DNA of 64,000 bases from Chitinophagaceae bacterium (GCA_004173235.1 SEAC01000030.1:62001-126000); one strand, 5' to 3'. Positions 23,876-33,851 are shown, numbered from the stretch's first letter. The notes: generated by a model from the sequence alone, not told the origin. Translations and numbers: made by a program.

Positions 23876-24952
23876 TTACGAATTGTGCGGCGGGTTTTTG
23901 CTTAGCACGCGTGTGAAGCGGCGCACATCGGCTTCGGGCGTGAGCGGCGCGTCGTGCACGAGGTGGTGCGCAAGCTGGCTGGCGAAGTAGGGCGCCAGCG
24001 AAGTGCCCTTGGTGCCCAGGCCGTTGAAGATCCCTACCTGCGGGTGCACCGGGTGCAACCCAACAAAAGGACGGCGCTCCACCGTCGCCGGACGCACGGC
24101 GGCTTTGTGTTGCAACACGGTGAACGGCATTTTCAGGAAGCCTTTAAGAAGTTGCGTCGTTTTGTCGCGGAAAGCCTCGCTGGGTCCCGAGTCGAGGTCG
24201 GTCCACGCATAGCTGGAGCCTGCCCAGAACGTGCCCTGAACCGGCAGCGGGGCCAGCAGGAATCCCTTTTTGTAGATATGATCCGACGGGAGGTCGCGGC
24301 ACTCGATCACAAGCGCTTCGCCTTTATTCAGGGCAAACGGCAGCAGGCTGAACCAGGGATTGTCCGGTCCGAGCGCGCCTTCGCAGAAAATGATCTTTTG
24401 CGCATGCACGTCGCCGTAGCGAACGCCTTCATCCAAGAGCTCAAGCTCGGCATGCCGGAAGTCTTCCGTTAGCAGGGCATTACCATCGGTGAGCAGCTTG
24501 CGGATGTCGGCAAGCAGCAGGGGCAGGTTGGTGCTGTAAGCCGGCGCGATCTGGCCGCATCCGAAATCATAGTGGAGGATTTCGTTGAAGCGGTTTTGAT
24601 CGGGGTAGGCCGACATGTACGGATTGCCTTCCTGCACGAGGTTTACAAACAGGTTGCGTGCATCCGGATTCGGGAAGAACTCGATGATGTTCTTTTGATG
24701 GCAATATTGCGATCCCAGCTCTTCGCCGATGGTATCGTAACATTTTTTAGCAAAGGGGTGCAGCTCGGACGCCTTCCAGGTGGTATGGTAGCGCCGCCCG
24801 GTAACCGGGTTGATGATGCCCGCCGCCACTTTGGAAGCGATCACGTCCCGTGCGTTGTCGATGACGAGCACGGTCTTTCCTTCCTTGAGCAAGTGCCACG
24901 AAAGGAGTGAGCCGGCGATACCCTGTCCAACGATGATGTAGTCGACGTTCAT
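23876..24952 (-). CDS. FAD-dependent oxidoreductase (DAO family)
   Basis: A 358-residue flavoenzyme of the D-amino-acid-oxidase-like fold. The dinucleotide motif is at the N-terminus (VDYIIVGQGIAGSLLSWHLL, GxGxxG), followed by VLVIDN ending in an acid for the adenosine ribose. Other DAO segments are KVAAGIINPVTGRR, KIIFCEGALG, LNKGEALVIEC and the C-terminal FAD loop GLGTKGTSLAPYFASQLA. It probably oxidises an amine or amino acid, but no substrate can be assigned. It starts 12 bp downstream of a heptad element and ends 22 bp from the lipoprotein gene start, in the same direction, so it may lead the 21959-23853 operon. Confidence 0.9.
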   Translation of the reverse strand: MNVDYIIVGQGIAGSLLSWHLLKEGKTVLVIDNARDVIASKVAAGIINPVTGRRYHTTWKASELHPFAKKCYDTIGEELGSQYCHQKNIIEFFPNPDARNLFVNLVQEGNPYMSAYPDQNRFNEILHYDFGCGQIAPAYSTNLPLLLADIRKLLTDGNALLTEDFRHAELELLDEGVRYGDVHAQKIIFCEGALGPDNPWFSLLPFALNKGEALVIECRDLPSDHIYKKGFLLAPLPVQGTFWAGSSYAWTDLDSGPSEAFRDKTTQLLKGFLKMPFTVLQHKAAVRPATVERRPFVGLHPVHPQVGIFNGLGTKGTSLAPYFASQLAHHLVHDAPLTPEADVRRFTRVLSKNPPHNS

Positions 24953-24963
24953 GATGTGAAATA

Positions 24964-25078
24964 AGTCAAAAGTAAAAAGTCAAAAATCATAGCGGCAGCT
25001 CAGCGCCTGGCGTCGTTACCACCTACAATATCGAAGACCTGGATTTTGACTCTTGAATTTTGACTTTTGAATTTTGAT
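24964..25078. repeat. Bipartite inverted heptad element (AGTCAAA / TTTTGAN)
   Basis: Left units in register from 24964: AGTCAAA, AGTAAAA, AGTCAAA. Right units from 25044: TTTTGAC, TCTTGAA, TTTTGAC, TTTTGAA, TTTTGAT. The core of about 59 bp holds CGTCGTTACCA, the exact inverted form of TGGTAACGACG in the 13143-13240 element. It fills the gap between the macroglobulin-like gene's stop (25085) and the start of the FAD oxidoreductase. Confidence 0.85.
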
Positions 25079-25084
25079 TTCGTT

Positions 25085-28000
25085 CTACTCAACTGATATC
25101 TTCTGGCCTTCACTATGCGCGCTGAACTCCGGCGCATACATGCACTGGATGCTCGCAAGACCTGCGCTGAACTCCCCTTTGTGGGTTACGAAAAGCGTGT
25201 ATTCAAAAACAAAAGTTCCGCGGGGCAGGTAGTGCAGGAAGAAGTTGGTGCTGAGGTCGCGCGTGCTTTGATAGTACCCGGCGCCATCCTGCCAGCGATA
25301 ACCGCTCAATACGTCGGTGGGCTCCAGGCAAGAGGGCCGAAGGTCTTTCAGATGCACGTATTCCATCGGGCGATCGCTACGGAGCACGATGCGCACCCGC
25401 ACCTTGTCGCCCACGCGGAAGGCATCGGGCGCACTAACCTTTTCGAGTTGTGGTCCTTTAGCCGTCATCGTTTCGCGGAAGATGGAACGCTCGATCGAAA
25501 GCGGCGTGGCTGCACTTGTGACCTTATCCATTTCTTCAAAATACTGCCAGTAGGCAGCTCCCAAGCTGGGTGCGCCTGCGTGGGCGCTGTCGCCCTGCAC
25601 CTGCACGGTGATGCGGCCCATTTCGGGCTTCACCATCGGCCCGGGCACCACCTTGCGGAAGTAGCCCGTGCCCGCTTCCGCTGCTGTATCGCTGCTCACC
25701 TGCAAGGGGCCGGCCTGCAGCACCACGCGTGGTGTGTTGCTCAACCAGTCGGCGCCGCGGAGTAACAATGCATAGCAGGCATCGGCCGTGCCCGTCGTAG
25801 TTGGCCATCCATTGGTTTGCTTGTTCTTCACCAGCCAGGTGCGCAACTCGTTCACCGTTGCATCGTCCTTGCCGATCTCTGCGAAGGCTTCGATGAGCAG
25901 GGCCTGTGTCTCGATCGGTGCATCCTGCCAATACCAGCTGCGGCCGAAGCTTACGTTCTTCCAATACATGCCCATCTCTTCGCTGCGCACCGCCGTTTCG
26001 CGCAGCGATTGCAGGATGTCCTGCGGAGTTTTGCGCGATCCAAAGCGGTGCAGTGCCAGCGCCGCCAGGCCTTGTCCGCGGCGGGAAAGCGGGAGCCAGC
26101 TTTTTTCAAGACGACCGATGTAATAATCGAAGGCAGCGCGCGCAGCATCGCCGGGACGGATGCGCGTAAAGCTGCGGCCATAGAGGTGCAGCAGTTGCAA
26201 GCTACTGGGCACCACTTTGGCAAGGTTGGTCTTGCTCTTGCGGAGAAGATCGTAGTCGCGGCGCAGTTCTGCATCGCCCCAAACGATGGCGCGGTCGCGG
26301 AGCGCCTTCAGTGCCGATACGTTGACACCCAGTTCTTCGAGGTGGCCTATGCCGCTGACGATATAGTGCGTGGTGAAGCGGTCCGATGGTCCTCCGTCGA
26401 ACCAGGGGAACGAGCCATCGGTGCGCTGCAGCAGCATCAGTTTTTCGATGGCGCGTTGCTGGCCCGCTGCCAGCTTGCTGAGGTCGAAAAGCAAAGCAAT
26501 GTTCTTCTTCTGTTTCGTTTCGTTTTCCGCATCCAGCACCCAGGGCGTTTCTTCAAGCAAGGCCGATTTCAGCTCGGGGTTCTTTTGCAGGTTAGACATC
26601 AATGCTGCAGTGTCCAATTGCTGCCAGCGCTCAAAGATGGCGCGGATGCGCGGTGCGCGCTGGAGGATGTGTGCAGCAAGTGCATTGGCATAATAGCGGT
26701 TCCAGGTTTGCTCGGCGCATTCATATGGATATTCGATGAGGTAGGGAAGCGCCTGCACGGCATACCAGGCAGGGTTGGCCGTATACTCCAGGGTAAACCG
26801 GTGCTGCTGCAGCGTTTCGCTGCTGCCCGAGCGTAGCAACTTGTCGAAGGTGAAGGTCTTGGTCCCGCTGCCGCGCATCGGCAAGGGCATTGTTTCGGTC
26901 ACAAGGATCTTGCTGCTCAGCACGGGCAGTGTTGCTTCCTCGCCATCGGAGAAGCTGCCCGCACGCGCGGTGATGCGCCACGTGAGTGCACTATTGTATA
27001 AATACGGTACCTGGATCGGGAACGCCACTGCTTCGCTGCTGTGGGCACCCACGGTGAAATACTGGTTGGGGAAGATGTTCTGGAACCATCCATCCACCGG
27101 CGTGCCGGTTGCGGCATCGAAAAGTTCCAGTTGCATCTGGCCCGTCAGTTCCTTGTCGGTGATGTTCACGATCTTGGCCACCACCTCCAGCCTGTCGCCC
27201 TGACGGAGGAAGCGCGGGAAGTTAGGTTGCACCATCAGGTCTTTCTGCGTTACCACGCTGGCCGTTGCCGATCCGAATGCGGCATCCGGTGTATGCGCCA
27301 GTGCCTGGAACTTCCAGCGCGTCAGCGCTTCAGGAAGCGTGAACGAAAAGCTGATACCCCCGGACGAGTCGGTACGCAGCTGAGGGTAGAAGAAAGCAGT
27401 TTCGTTGAAGTTCTTTCTTGGATTTACGGGGCCCGATGTGGCCGCAGCAGGTTCCTCCGCCGCGACTGTGGTATCCGCCACCGAATAATTCGCGTCGGCT
27501 ATCGCAATCCCGGAGGCTTTTCCTTGCAACGCTGCTTCTGCGTTTGCTGCTGTGGCCACGGGCGCGGACATCCTCTTACGCGCGTCGCCTTTGCGGCCAT
27601 CACGGCGCACACGCGGTGGCAACGCAGGGTAGGGACGATCAGTGAAGAGAAACGCGTCGGCGATCGGATAGGGAACATTGAGCATATCGGGACTGCGGTC
27701 GGCCGACATGGATTGCACGACACGAAAACCCCCATCGGAGGTGAAGCCGCGGCTGAAATAGCTTATTTGCCAAACGGCTGGAGGTGCCCATTCGAAGGGA
27801 GCCAGCTGGTCGAGCGATGCATCATACATACCTGCAAGCAGCTCCGCGGCCACCTGCTCGCCTTTCGGCCCGCGAACGGTTACCCGCCACTGTTCCTGGC
27901 TTCCCGGAAGTGTTTTGTCGCGGAACGTGGCCAGCGACACCTGCAGCTGTTTGTTGCTCCACGGAACTGCCACCGGAAGCACAACCGTATAAATACGGTT

Positions 28001-31000
28001 GTCGCGGATGGTGTGATAAGCAACCTGCAGCCCGCCGCGATCTTCTTCCTTTATGCTGATGCCCTGCGTGGTGATGCCCGCGCGCGCGTTGAGCCCGTCC
28101 ACGCTTTGGGCGATGCTGTCGGCGCTCCGGCGTTGCAGCTGGCGCAACAGGTAGAGATCGGCAGATGATTGCAGCAGCGCTGTTACGGTTTCGCCGGGCT
28201 GGGCACTATTCTTGTCCAACGCAGCGGCGAAATACACCGGGCGGTTCAATTTGTCGCCCGCAAGCAGCTCCACCCGCTGCTGCAGGCGCACCACGCGGCC
28301 GGCACTATCCGAAGTGAGCAACTCAAGCTCATAAAAACCTGCGGGAAGTCTGGATCCTCCCGGCAACATCAATTGGCCGTTGCGGAGGCTATCTGTCCAG
28401 GTAAGCACCGTGCCCGTGCGCGGCCACGTGGCGGGGTTGCCTTCATCGGCATACGGATCGTTGGGAAAGAAGTGTAGGAACGAATCGCGCGGCATCAGGT
28501 ATTGGTCGGGCGCCTCCCAGAAGCGGTCGCGCAGCAGTCGCTGGTTGGGCTGTATGGAGTGAATGCGCACTTCGACCTTGCGTTGCTGCGCTTCGCCGTT
28601 GGCGTTCGTCAGGCGCACCGGGATGGCGCGGAAAGAATCTGCGGGCAGGCGTTCAGCAAGCGGCACCTGCAGGAACAGCGAAGTGTAGCCAGCGTGGATC
28701 GACTCGTTGGCACTGCGCGTTTCGCCGTTCAGGTCGGTGATGTCGGTGATGACCTGGAAGCTGAAGAGCGCATTGCTTGCCGAATCATAATTGGGGTCGG
28801 GGCGCGCTGCAAACTTGATGGAGAAGCGTCCGGAGGCGTCGGTGAGCGTGGTGCCGTTGGTGATCTCCACCGGCGTTGACGCAGGGTACCACCACCTGTA
28901 GAAATACGGTATCTGTGGCGTGCGGATCACGCGGTAGCGCACCTGCGCGCCTTCAATGCTGTTGCCTGCATAGGCAAGGGCGCTGCCGGCCATCGTTACC
29001 GTGTCGCCCACACGGTAGGTGGCGCGCAGTGTGTCGAAGCGCACTTCGAATTTCGGACGCTTGTATTCTTCCACGGAGAAGGAGGCCATTCCATCCCAAT
29101 CGGAGCTGGAAACCGTAAACCGGCCACCCAGGCCGCCTGCGGGGAGTGCGAACTTCGCCTGGAATGAACCGAATTCGTTGGTCTGAACGGTTACGCGTCC
29201 CTGCTCCTTGTAATTCGCATCCCTCAGGATCACCTCTGCCGCCGCATTGCGCAACAGCTCCGGGCTGCCCTTCGATTCGAGCACGATGCCTTTGAGATAG
29301 GCGGTCTGCCCCGGGCGATAGAGTCCGCGGTCGGTAAAAAAATAAACAGTGGGTCGCCGCGCGGAGGCCACCACGCGCCGCCTCGGAGAATAGTAGGAGG
29401 TGTTCTCGTCGGTCATGTTCAACCGGTCGGTGCCTGCGCGGATGTCGAGCTGGTAGTTGCCGTAGCGCTCGGTAGGGAATGATGCACGCACCCTGCCTTC
29501 GGCTTTGGTGACATAGGTGCCCACCAGTGTGCGGAGGTAGCCGTTTGCGGCGCTATTGTATTGTTGTTCGTATAGGCGCACCTGCGCGCCCGAAACCGGT
29601 CGCCCGCTATCGCGGTGCACCACGAAAAATTCATCTCCGTTCTGGAGGTAAGCGAGGTTGGAAACATAGAAGGTTGCCGCAGTCGCAAAAGTTTGTTCTG
29701 TGCGGAACGTTGCATCGCTGCTGGCAAGCAGGAGGTAGCGGCCGGTAGGAAGCGCCGGCACTTTTCCTTCGGCACTGTGCGCCTGCTTATCGGTAGTTGC
29801 CGGTAGTGTTTGCTCCCAGCTGGTGAGCACAGGTTTCTGAAAAAGTTCCGCCCATTCGTCTTCGTCGAGGTACTCGATCCTTGCAGTATCGGCTATGGCA
29901 ATCACCCGCAAGTAGATGCGGGAAAGGTTGCGCCATTTAACGAGGTAGCGAAACGGTTGTGCGGGCAGATTCACGCGCTCTAAGCGAAGATCCAGTACAC
30001 TACCGTTGATGTCGCGTTGAAGATTTACGCTCATCGCGTAGTAGTGCGGGTAGCGTGCGCTATCGCCTGCCATCGGCTGGATCAGCTCGAGTGCCTTGAT
30101 ATGTGCGTACCGCCACGTGCTGTCCCTACCGGCAACGTAACTATTGGCCCGGTCGTGGTACCACGAGGCCAGTGCAAGGCGCGCACCGCCGGCAGGGCGT
30201 GTGGCGGTTTCGCCTGCAATGCGCTGGCGAAGCGCCCGCACGTACAGGCTGTCTTTGTCGGGGCCGTCAAACTCTGCGTACGCAAACTCGAGCCGCGTTT
30301 CGTCGGTGAAATCTTCCAGCGCCGCATCGTTGCGGGTTAAATGAAAGCGGGTAATGTCCTGCAACAGTCGCAAGCGCTTCAGCACGGGGTGTGTTCCGCT
30401 GTCGGCGACCGACCGTATAAATACGGGTGCGGGGTCGAATACCCAGGGAGCCGTAAGCGCATAGTCGCGCTCCGGGCGCGCTTCATTGAGATTGGTGTTG
30501 GCGTAGATATCAAGCGCGCGGAATGCCACGAGGTCGTAGAGGGTAGGGCGGAGCCACGGTGCATTACCCCTGCGGAGTAGTGGCGACCAGGTTTCGGTGG
30601 GTACTTGCTGCAGCACTGTCTTCGACGCAAGTGCCGCCTCCAGTTCGCGGTCGATGGACTGAAGCAACCGGTTGAGGCTCCAGGTCATCAGGTCGGCGGA
30701 AGTGTCGTTGGCCACGGTGGTTCGCTCGCGCAGCGACCAGATGTTGCGGAGCAGGTAGTTGTAATACAGTTCGGCTTTGAGCGAATGCGCAACGGCGGCA
30801 GCCGCGCCGCGAAGTCCGGATGTTTCCTGCTCCAGCTCGCGGATGCTGAGTGCGGCATTGTCTTCGCGGTTCTGGCTGCGCAGCACGCCGCGGTAGTAGA
30901 TGGCGCGAATGAGCTGCGGCTCGTTGCCCTGCCCGCGCGCTGCAGTATACACGGCATTCGCCCGCGTAAGCGCGGTGGCAGGACGACCGACCTTATCCAC

Positions 31001-31108
31001 GAGGCTGTCGATGGTCTTCCATTCGCGGTCGTACCAGGTTTTCGTTTGCGCGCCGGCGTGGTTGAGCAGGCTGAAGAGGGACAGCAGCGCGAGGAGAAGG
31101 CGTTTCAT
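25085..31108 (-). CDS. Alpha-2-macroglobulin family protein with C-x-E-Q thioester motif
   Basis: A 2007-residue exported protein (signal peptide residues 1-20, ending HAGAQ). Residues 20-550 hold repeat-poor helical and beta regions. MG2-like domains begin near residue 590 (TDRGLYRPGQTAYLKG). The A2M domain is near 1240 (FYPQLRTDSSGGISFSF, then PEALTRWKFQALAHT). A thioester-type motif CAEQ is near 1463 (YPYECAEQTWNRYY), with Cys and Gln kept and Ala at the variable position. A helical thioester domain follows, then a receptor-like beta-domain with SCLEPTDVLSGYRW. Such bacterial proteins may trap proteases or shape the envelope. Near residue 1190 a plug-like stretch (AEAALQGKASGIAI) resembles TonB-receptor plugs. 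It is probably periplasmic. Confidence 0.92.
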   Translation of the reverse strand: MKRLLLALLSLFSLLNHAGAQTKTWYDREWKTIDSLVDKVGRPATALTRANAVYTAARGQGNEPQLIRAIYYRGVLRSQNREDNAALSIRELEQETSGLRGAAAAVAHSLKAELYYNYLLRNIWSLRERTTVANDTSADLMTWSLNRLLQSIDRELEAALASKTVLQQVPTETWSPLLRRGNAPWLRPTLYDLVAFRALDIYANTNLNEARPERDYALTAPWVFDPAPVFIRSVADSGTHPVLKRLRLLQDITRFHLTRNDAALEDFTDETRLEFAYAEFDGPDKDSLYVRALRQRIAGETATRPAGGARLALASWYHDRANSYVAGRDSTWRYAHIKALELIQPMAGDSARYPHYYAMSVNLQRDINGSVLDLRLERVNLPAQPFRYLVKWRNLSRIYLRVIAIADTARIEYLDEDEWAELFQKPVLTSWEQTLPATTDKQAHSAEGKVPALPTGRYLLLASSDATFRTEQTFATAATFYVSNLAYLQNGDEFFVVHRDSGRPVSGAQVRLYEQQYNSAANGYLRTLVGTYVTKAEGRVRASFPTERYGNYQLDIRAGTDRLNMTDENTSYYSPRRRVVASARRPTVYFFTDRGLYRPGQTAYLKGIVLESKGSPELLRNAAAEVILRDANYKEQGRVTVQTNEFGSFQAKFALPAGGLGGRFTVSSSDWDGMASFSVEEYKRPKFEVRFDTLRATYRVGDTVTMAGSALAYAGNSIEGAQVRYRVIRTPQIPYFYRWWYPASTPVEITNGTTLTDASGRFSIKFAARPDPNYDSASNALFSFQVITDITDLNGETRSANESIHAGYTSLFLQVPLAERLPADSFRAIPVRLTNANGEAQQRKVEVRIHSIQPNQRLLRDRFWEAPDQYLMPRDSFLHFFPNDPYADEGNPATWPRTGTVLTWTDSLRNGQLMLPGGSRLPAGFYELELLTSDSAGRVVRLQQRVELLAGDKLNRPVYFAAALDKNSAQPGETVTALLQSSADLYLLRQLQRRSADSIAQSVDGLNARAGITTQGISIKEEDRGGLQVAYHTIRDNRIYTVVLPVAVPWSNKQLQVSLATFRDKTLPGSQEQWRVTVRGPKGEQVAAELLAGMYDASLDQLAPFEWAPPAVWQISYFSRGFTSDGGFRVVQSMSADRSPDMLNVPYPIADAFLFTDRPYPALPPRVRRDGRKGDARKRMSAPVATAANAEAALQGKASGIAIADANYSVADTTVAAEEPAAATSGPVNPRKNFNETAFFYPQLRTDSSGGISFSFTLPEALTRWKFQALAHTPDAAFGSATASVVTQKDLMVQPNFPRFLRQGDRLEVVAKIVNITDKELTGQMQLELFDAATGTPVDGWFQNIFPNQYFTVGAHSSEAVAFPIQVPYLYNSALTWRITARAGSFSDGEEATLPVLSSKILVTETMPLPMRGSGTKTFTFDKLLRSGSSETLQQHRFTLEYTANPAWYAVQALPYLIEYPYECAEQTWNRYYANALAAHILQRAPRIRAIFERWQQLDTAALMSNLQKNPELKSALLEETPWVLDAENETKQKKNIALLFDLSKLAAGQQRAIEKLMLLQRTDGSFPWFDGGPSDRFTTHYIVSGIGHLEELGVNVSALKALRDRAIVWGDAELRRDYDLLRKSKTNLAKVVPSSLQLLHLYGRSFTRIRPGDAARAAFDYYIGRLEKSWLPLSRRGQGLAALALHRFGSRKTPQDILQSLRETAVRSEEMGMYWKNVSFGRSWYWQDAPIETQALLIEAFAEIGKDDATVNELRTWLVKNKQTNGWPTTTGTADACYALLLRGADWLSNTPRVVLQAGPLQVSSDTAAEAGTGYFRKVVPGPMVKPEMGRITVQVQGDSAHAGAPSLGAAYWQYFEEMDKVTSAATPLSIERSIFRETMTAKGPQLEKVSAPDAFRVGDKVRVRIVLRSDRPMEYVHLKDLRPSCLEPTDVLSGYRWQDGAGYYQSTRDLSTNFFLHYLPRGTFVFEYTLFVTHKGEFSAGLASIQCMYAPEFSAHSEGQKISVE

Positions 31109-31248
31109 ACAGTTGCGGTTTGCGTGCTGTGAATATAGAACCGTTCTGCTGCATGGCGGTGGTGCGAACTGCTTTAACTTTTGTTTAGAAGGCGCCTGTA
31201 AACCTCAGCTTCATAAAAGCAATCTATCTTGCAAGGAGACTATTTTTT

Positions 31249-32097
31249 ATGAGAACAACATTTACCCTCTTCCTCGCACTGTTAGTATCGACATCTTTCG
31301 CGCGGCCTTTTTATCCCTACTACGATGAAGGCCGTCTGACGATCACCTTCGCCGGGCTCACCAACCTCGTAGTGCAGGTAGACAACCGCTATTACGCGCC
31401 TACCGACAACGTGATCTCGCTGGAGCATGTACCCGCTGGCCGCCATACGGTGCGCGTGTATCAGCCCCGCAACAACAACCGCGGCAACGTTCTTTACACC
31501 GCGCAGGTCCAGATCAAGTCGTACATCCACACCGATCTAATGTTCAACCGCTTCGGCCGCGCGTACATAGATGAACGCCGTGTCAACGGAATCGTGAACA
31601 ACGACTATTCGCAATGGGGCAATGGCAATTACGGCGACAGCCAGGGCTGGACGGATGCGGACTGGAACAACGGCAACTGGGGCAACGGCGGCGGATACTC
31701 CGGCGGATGGGGCAACGGCGGCAACAACAACGGTAATGGCAATGGCGGCGGCGGCAATAACAACGGCGGTGGCTACGGCAACGGCGGTTACAACAATGGC
31801 AGCTATGGTGCTATGAATGCAAATTCCTTCACCGCACTTTTGCAGCAATTGCGCAACGAGAACTTCGACAACACGAAGATGACCATTGCCAGGGACGCTC
31901 TTTCGAGCAACCGCGTGTCGGTAGCGCAGGTGAAGCAGCTGATGCAGCAATTCACCTTCGACAGCGACCGCCTGGAACTGGCCAAGGCAGCATATCCCCG
32001 TTGCACCGACAAGAACAATTACTTCCAGCTGAGCGATGCCTTCGAGTTTTCGAGCAGCAAGGAATCGCTATCCACCTGGGTGCGCAACCAGCACTAA
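31249..32097 (+). CDS. DUF4476 protein with Asn/Gly-rich linker
   Basis: A 282-residue exported protein. A signal peptide (about 1-18, ending STSFA) precedes an N-terminal beta-domain (EGRLTITFAGLTNLVVQVDN, LEHVPAGRHTVRVYQPRN). A linker of about 65 residues is almost only Gly, Asn, Trp and Tyr (about residues 120-185). The C-terminal DUF4476 domain follows: FTALLQQLRNENFDNTKMTI, ALSSNRVSVAQVKQLMQQF, DRLELAKAAYPRCTDKNNYF. DUF4476 is nearly restricted to Bacteroidota and has no known activity. Transcribed divergently from the macroglobulin-like gene, across a 140-bp gap that must hold both promoters. A terminator follows. Confidence 0.93.
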   Translation: MRTTFTLFLALLVSTSFARPFYPYYDEGRLTITFAGLTNLVVQVDNRYYAPTDNVISLEHVPAGRHTVRVYQPRNNNRGNVLYTAQVQIKSYIHTDLMFNRFGRAYIDERRVNGIVNNDYSQWGNGNYGDSQGWTDADWNNGNWGNGGGYSGGWGNGGNNNGNGNGGGGNNNGGGYGNGGYNNGSYGAMNANSFTALLQQLRNENFDNTKMTIARDALSSNRVSVAQVKQLMQQFTFDSDRLELAKAAYPRCTDKNNYFQLSDAFEFSSSKESLSTWVRNQH

Positions 32098-32137
32098 TCA
32101 GGCAACCGCAACCTTTGAATGACCCATCCAAAACAAA

Positions 32138-32167
32138 AACCCCGGCCTTGTGACCGGGGTTTTCTTT
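32138..32167 (+). terminator. Bidirectional Rho-independent terminator
   Basis: Stem AACCCCGG / CCGGGGTT with T-rich runs on both sides (TTTCTTT on plus; TTTTTGTTTT on minus). It serves both the DUF4476 gene and the convergent sucD. Confidence 0.92.
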
Positions 32168-32182
32168 ATGCGTTGGATGGGG

Positions 32183-33058
32183 TTATTTGCCGATAACGGA
32201 AGCCATCGTCTTGCCGATATCTGCCGGGCTCGACACCACGTGGATGCCACACTCTTCCATGATCTTCATCTTGGCAGCAGCCGTGTCTTCGGCTCCGCCT
32301 ACGATGGCGCCGGCGTGGCCCATGCGGCGTCCGGGAGGTGCGGTCTGTCCGGCGATAAAGCCTACAACCGGCTTCTTGTTGTTCGTGCTCTGGATGTAGC
32401 GTGCTGCTTCTGCTTCCATGCCGCCGCCGATCTCGCCGATCATCACGATGGCGTCGGTTTCGGGGTCGTTCATGAAGAGTTCAACGGCTTCCTTGGTGGT
32501 AGTGCCGATGATGGGGTCGCCGCCAATGCCCACGGCTGTAGAAATACCGAGGCCAGCCTTCGCAATCTGGTCGGCAGCTTCGTAGGTGAGGGTGCCCGAT
32601 TTGGACACGATGCCGATGCGGCCTTTCTTGAATACGAAGCCCGGCATGATGCCCACCTTGCATTCGTCGGCCGTGATCACGCCGGGGCAGTTGGGCCCAA
32701 TGAGACGGGTGTTGGTTCCCTGGAGCACGCTCTTCACTTTCACCATATCCTGCACGGGAATGCCTTCGGTGATGCATACCACGAGGGCAACGCCCGCTTC
32801 AGCAGCTTCCATGATGGCGTCGGCAGCAAATGCCGGCGGCACGAAGATGATGGATACGTTGGCACCCGTTTCCTTCACGCAGTCGGCCACGGTGTTGAAC
32901 ACGCGGCGGTCGAGGTGGTCGCTGCCGCCCTTGCCAGGGGTAACGCCGCCAACCACGTTGGTGCCATACTCGATCATCTGCGAGGCGTGGAAAGTGCCTT
33001 CCGTACCTGTGAAGCCCTGCACGAGGACTTTGGATTCCTTATTGACAAGAATGCTCAT
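32183..33058 (-). CDS. sucD: Succinyl-CoA ligase (ADP-forming) alpha subunit
   Basis: A 291-residue alpha subunit of succinyl-CoA synthetase, a citric-acid-cycle enzyme. It has the N-terminal CoA-binding fold ([19 protein letters not shown], then [15 protein letters not shown]), the motif [20 protein letters not shown], and SGTLTYEA. The phosphorylated histidine lies in [12 protein letters not shown] near residue 245. Length and residues are normal. The beta subunit gene sucC is not in the window. Its 3' end lies 16 bp beyond the shared terminator and a second terminator lies beyond its 5' side. Confidence 0.98.
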   Translation of the reverse strand: MSILVNKESKVLVQGFTGTEGTFHASQMIEYGTNVVGGVTPGKGGSDHLDRRVFNTVADCVKETGANVSIIFVPPAFAADAIMEAAEAGVALVVCITEGIPVQDMVKVKSVLQGTNTRLIGPNCPGVITADECKVGIMPGFVFKKGRIGIVSKSGTLTYEAADQIAKAGLGISTAVGIGGDPIIGTTTKEAVELFMNDPETDAIVMIGEIGGGMEAEAARYIQSTNNKKPVVGFIAGQTAPPGRRMGHAGAIVGGAEDTAAAKMKIMEECGIHVVSSPADIGKTMASVIGK

Positions 33059-33161
33059 AGCGCGTTTTAAAAGTTGGGCAAAAGTAAGGCAAAGAACGCT
33101 GAACTGGGTAGTGCGAAGCCGGAACTTTCCGGGAAGCCTGGCACCGGGCGGGAACGCATGA

Positions 33162-33191
33162 AAAGGCCCGCGTTGGCAACGCGGGCCTTTT
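33162..33191. terminator. Terminator between the 33208 gene and sucD
   Basis: Perfect 13-bp stem AAAGGCCCGCGTT / AACGCGGGCCTTT with a 3-base loop. It ends transcription of the minus-strand gene 33208-33720 before sucD, and has T-rich flanks on both sides. Confidence 0.9.
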
Positions 33192-33207
33192 CGAACGCAT
33201 TTTTTTA

Positions 33208-33720
33208 TCAGTTGTTGGTCATATACTTACGCTGGCCGGCGTAAAGGATCACGAAAACGATCGCGATGATAGCGGCGAAGGCACCGAACACCATCGTGGC
33301 CAGATTGAAGCCCATCAGGATGAACATAACGGGAATGGGAACGATCTCGCCGATGGCGTAGAGGCTGAAGCCCTGCTTCTTCAGTTTGCGCATCTGCAGC
33401 GCACCTACGAGGCAAAGCGTGGTGAAGAGGAACGTGAGGCCCACGTTGATGTACTTGAATTGCTCGCCGCGCTGCGCCATCTCCATCGACGCATCCAGCC
33501 ACCTGCCGAGGAAACCGTCGCCGACCTTGTCGCGGCCTTCGCGGATCTTGTCGATCTGCTCCTGCGGGTTCTTGTTCATTGCCAGTCCCCACAGCGTGCC
33601 GATGTAACTCCAGGCACAGCCGATGAACGTGAGGATGGTCAGGACATTGAGCGTGCTCGGCAGTTCTTTCGGCCGATGGTCGCGAAGAATGTCGGATTGC
33701 TGGTTGGGGTATTGTTCCAT
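33208..33720 (-). CDS. Small polytopic membrane protein, unknown function
   Basis: A 170-residue protein from the ATG at 33720 ([15 protein letters not shown]); the longer frame runs through repeat DNA. Four hydrophobic helices are visible: [57 protein letters not shown] and [16 protein letters not shown] charged soluble loop (about 50-85) joins the first two. I do not recognise the family; such proteins are common in Bacteroidota. It is monocistronic, with a terminator 16 bp after its stop. A composite repeat tract occupies its 5' region. Confidence 0.8.
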   Translation of the reverse strand: MEQYPNQQSDILRDHRPKELPSTLNVLTILTFIGCAWSYIGTLWGLAMNKNPQEQIDKIREGRDKVGDGFLGRWLDASMEMAQRGEQFKYINVGLTFLFTTLCLVGALQMRKLKKQGFSLYAIGEIVPIPVMFILMGFNLATMVFGAFAAIIAIVFVILYAGQRKYMTNN

Positions 33721-33750
33721 AAACAGTTTTTGGTGGGGGAAATTAGGGAA

Positions 33751-33845
33751 AATGTAGGAATGTGCTAATGGGGTAATGTGCTGATGGGGTAATGCTAAAC
33801 CACAAACCACAAACCTCAAACTTTAAACTGCAAACTGAAAACTGT
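33751..33845 (+). repeat. Composite array: AATGNNNT octads then AAACNNN heptads
   Basis: Six 8-bp units from 33751 (AATGTAGG, AATGTGCT, AATGGGGT, AATGTGCT, GATGGGGT, AATGCTAA) are followed by seven 7-bp units from 33797: AAACCAC, AAACCAC, AAACCTC, AAACTTT, AAACTGC, AAACTGA, AAACTGT. Two different periods are directly joined. The tract fills the gap before the mlaF stop codon (33852). Confidence 0.88.
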
Positions 33846-33851
33846 AAAGCC

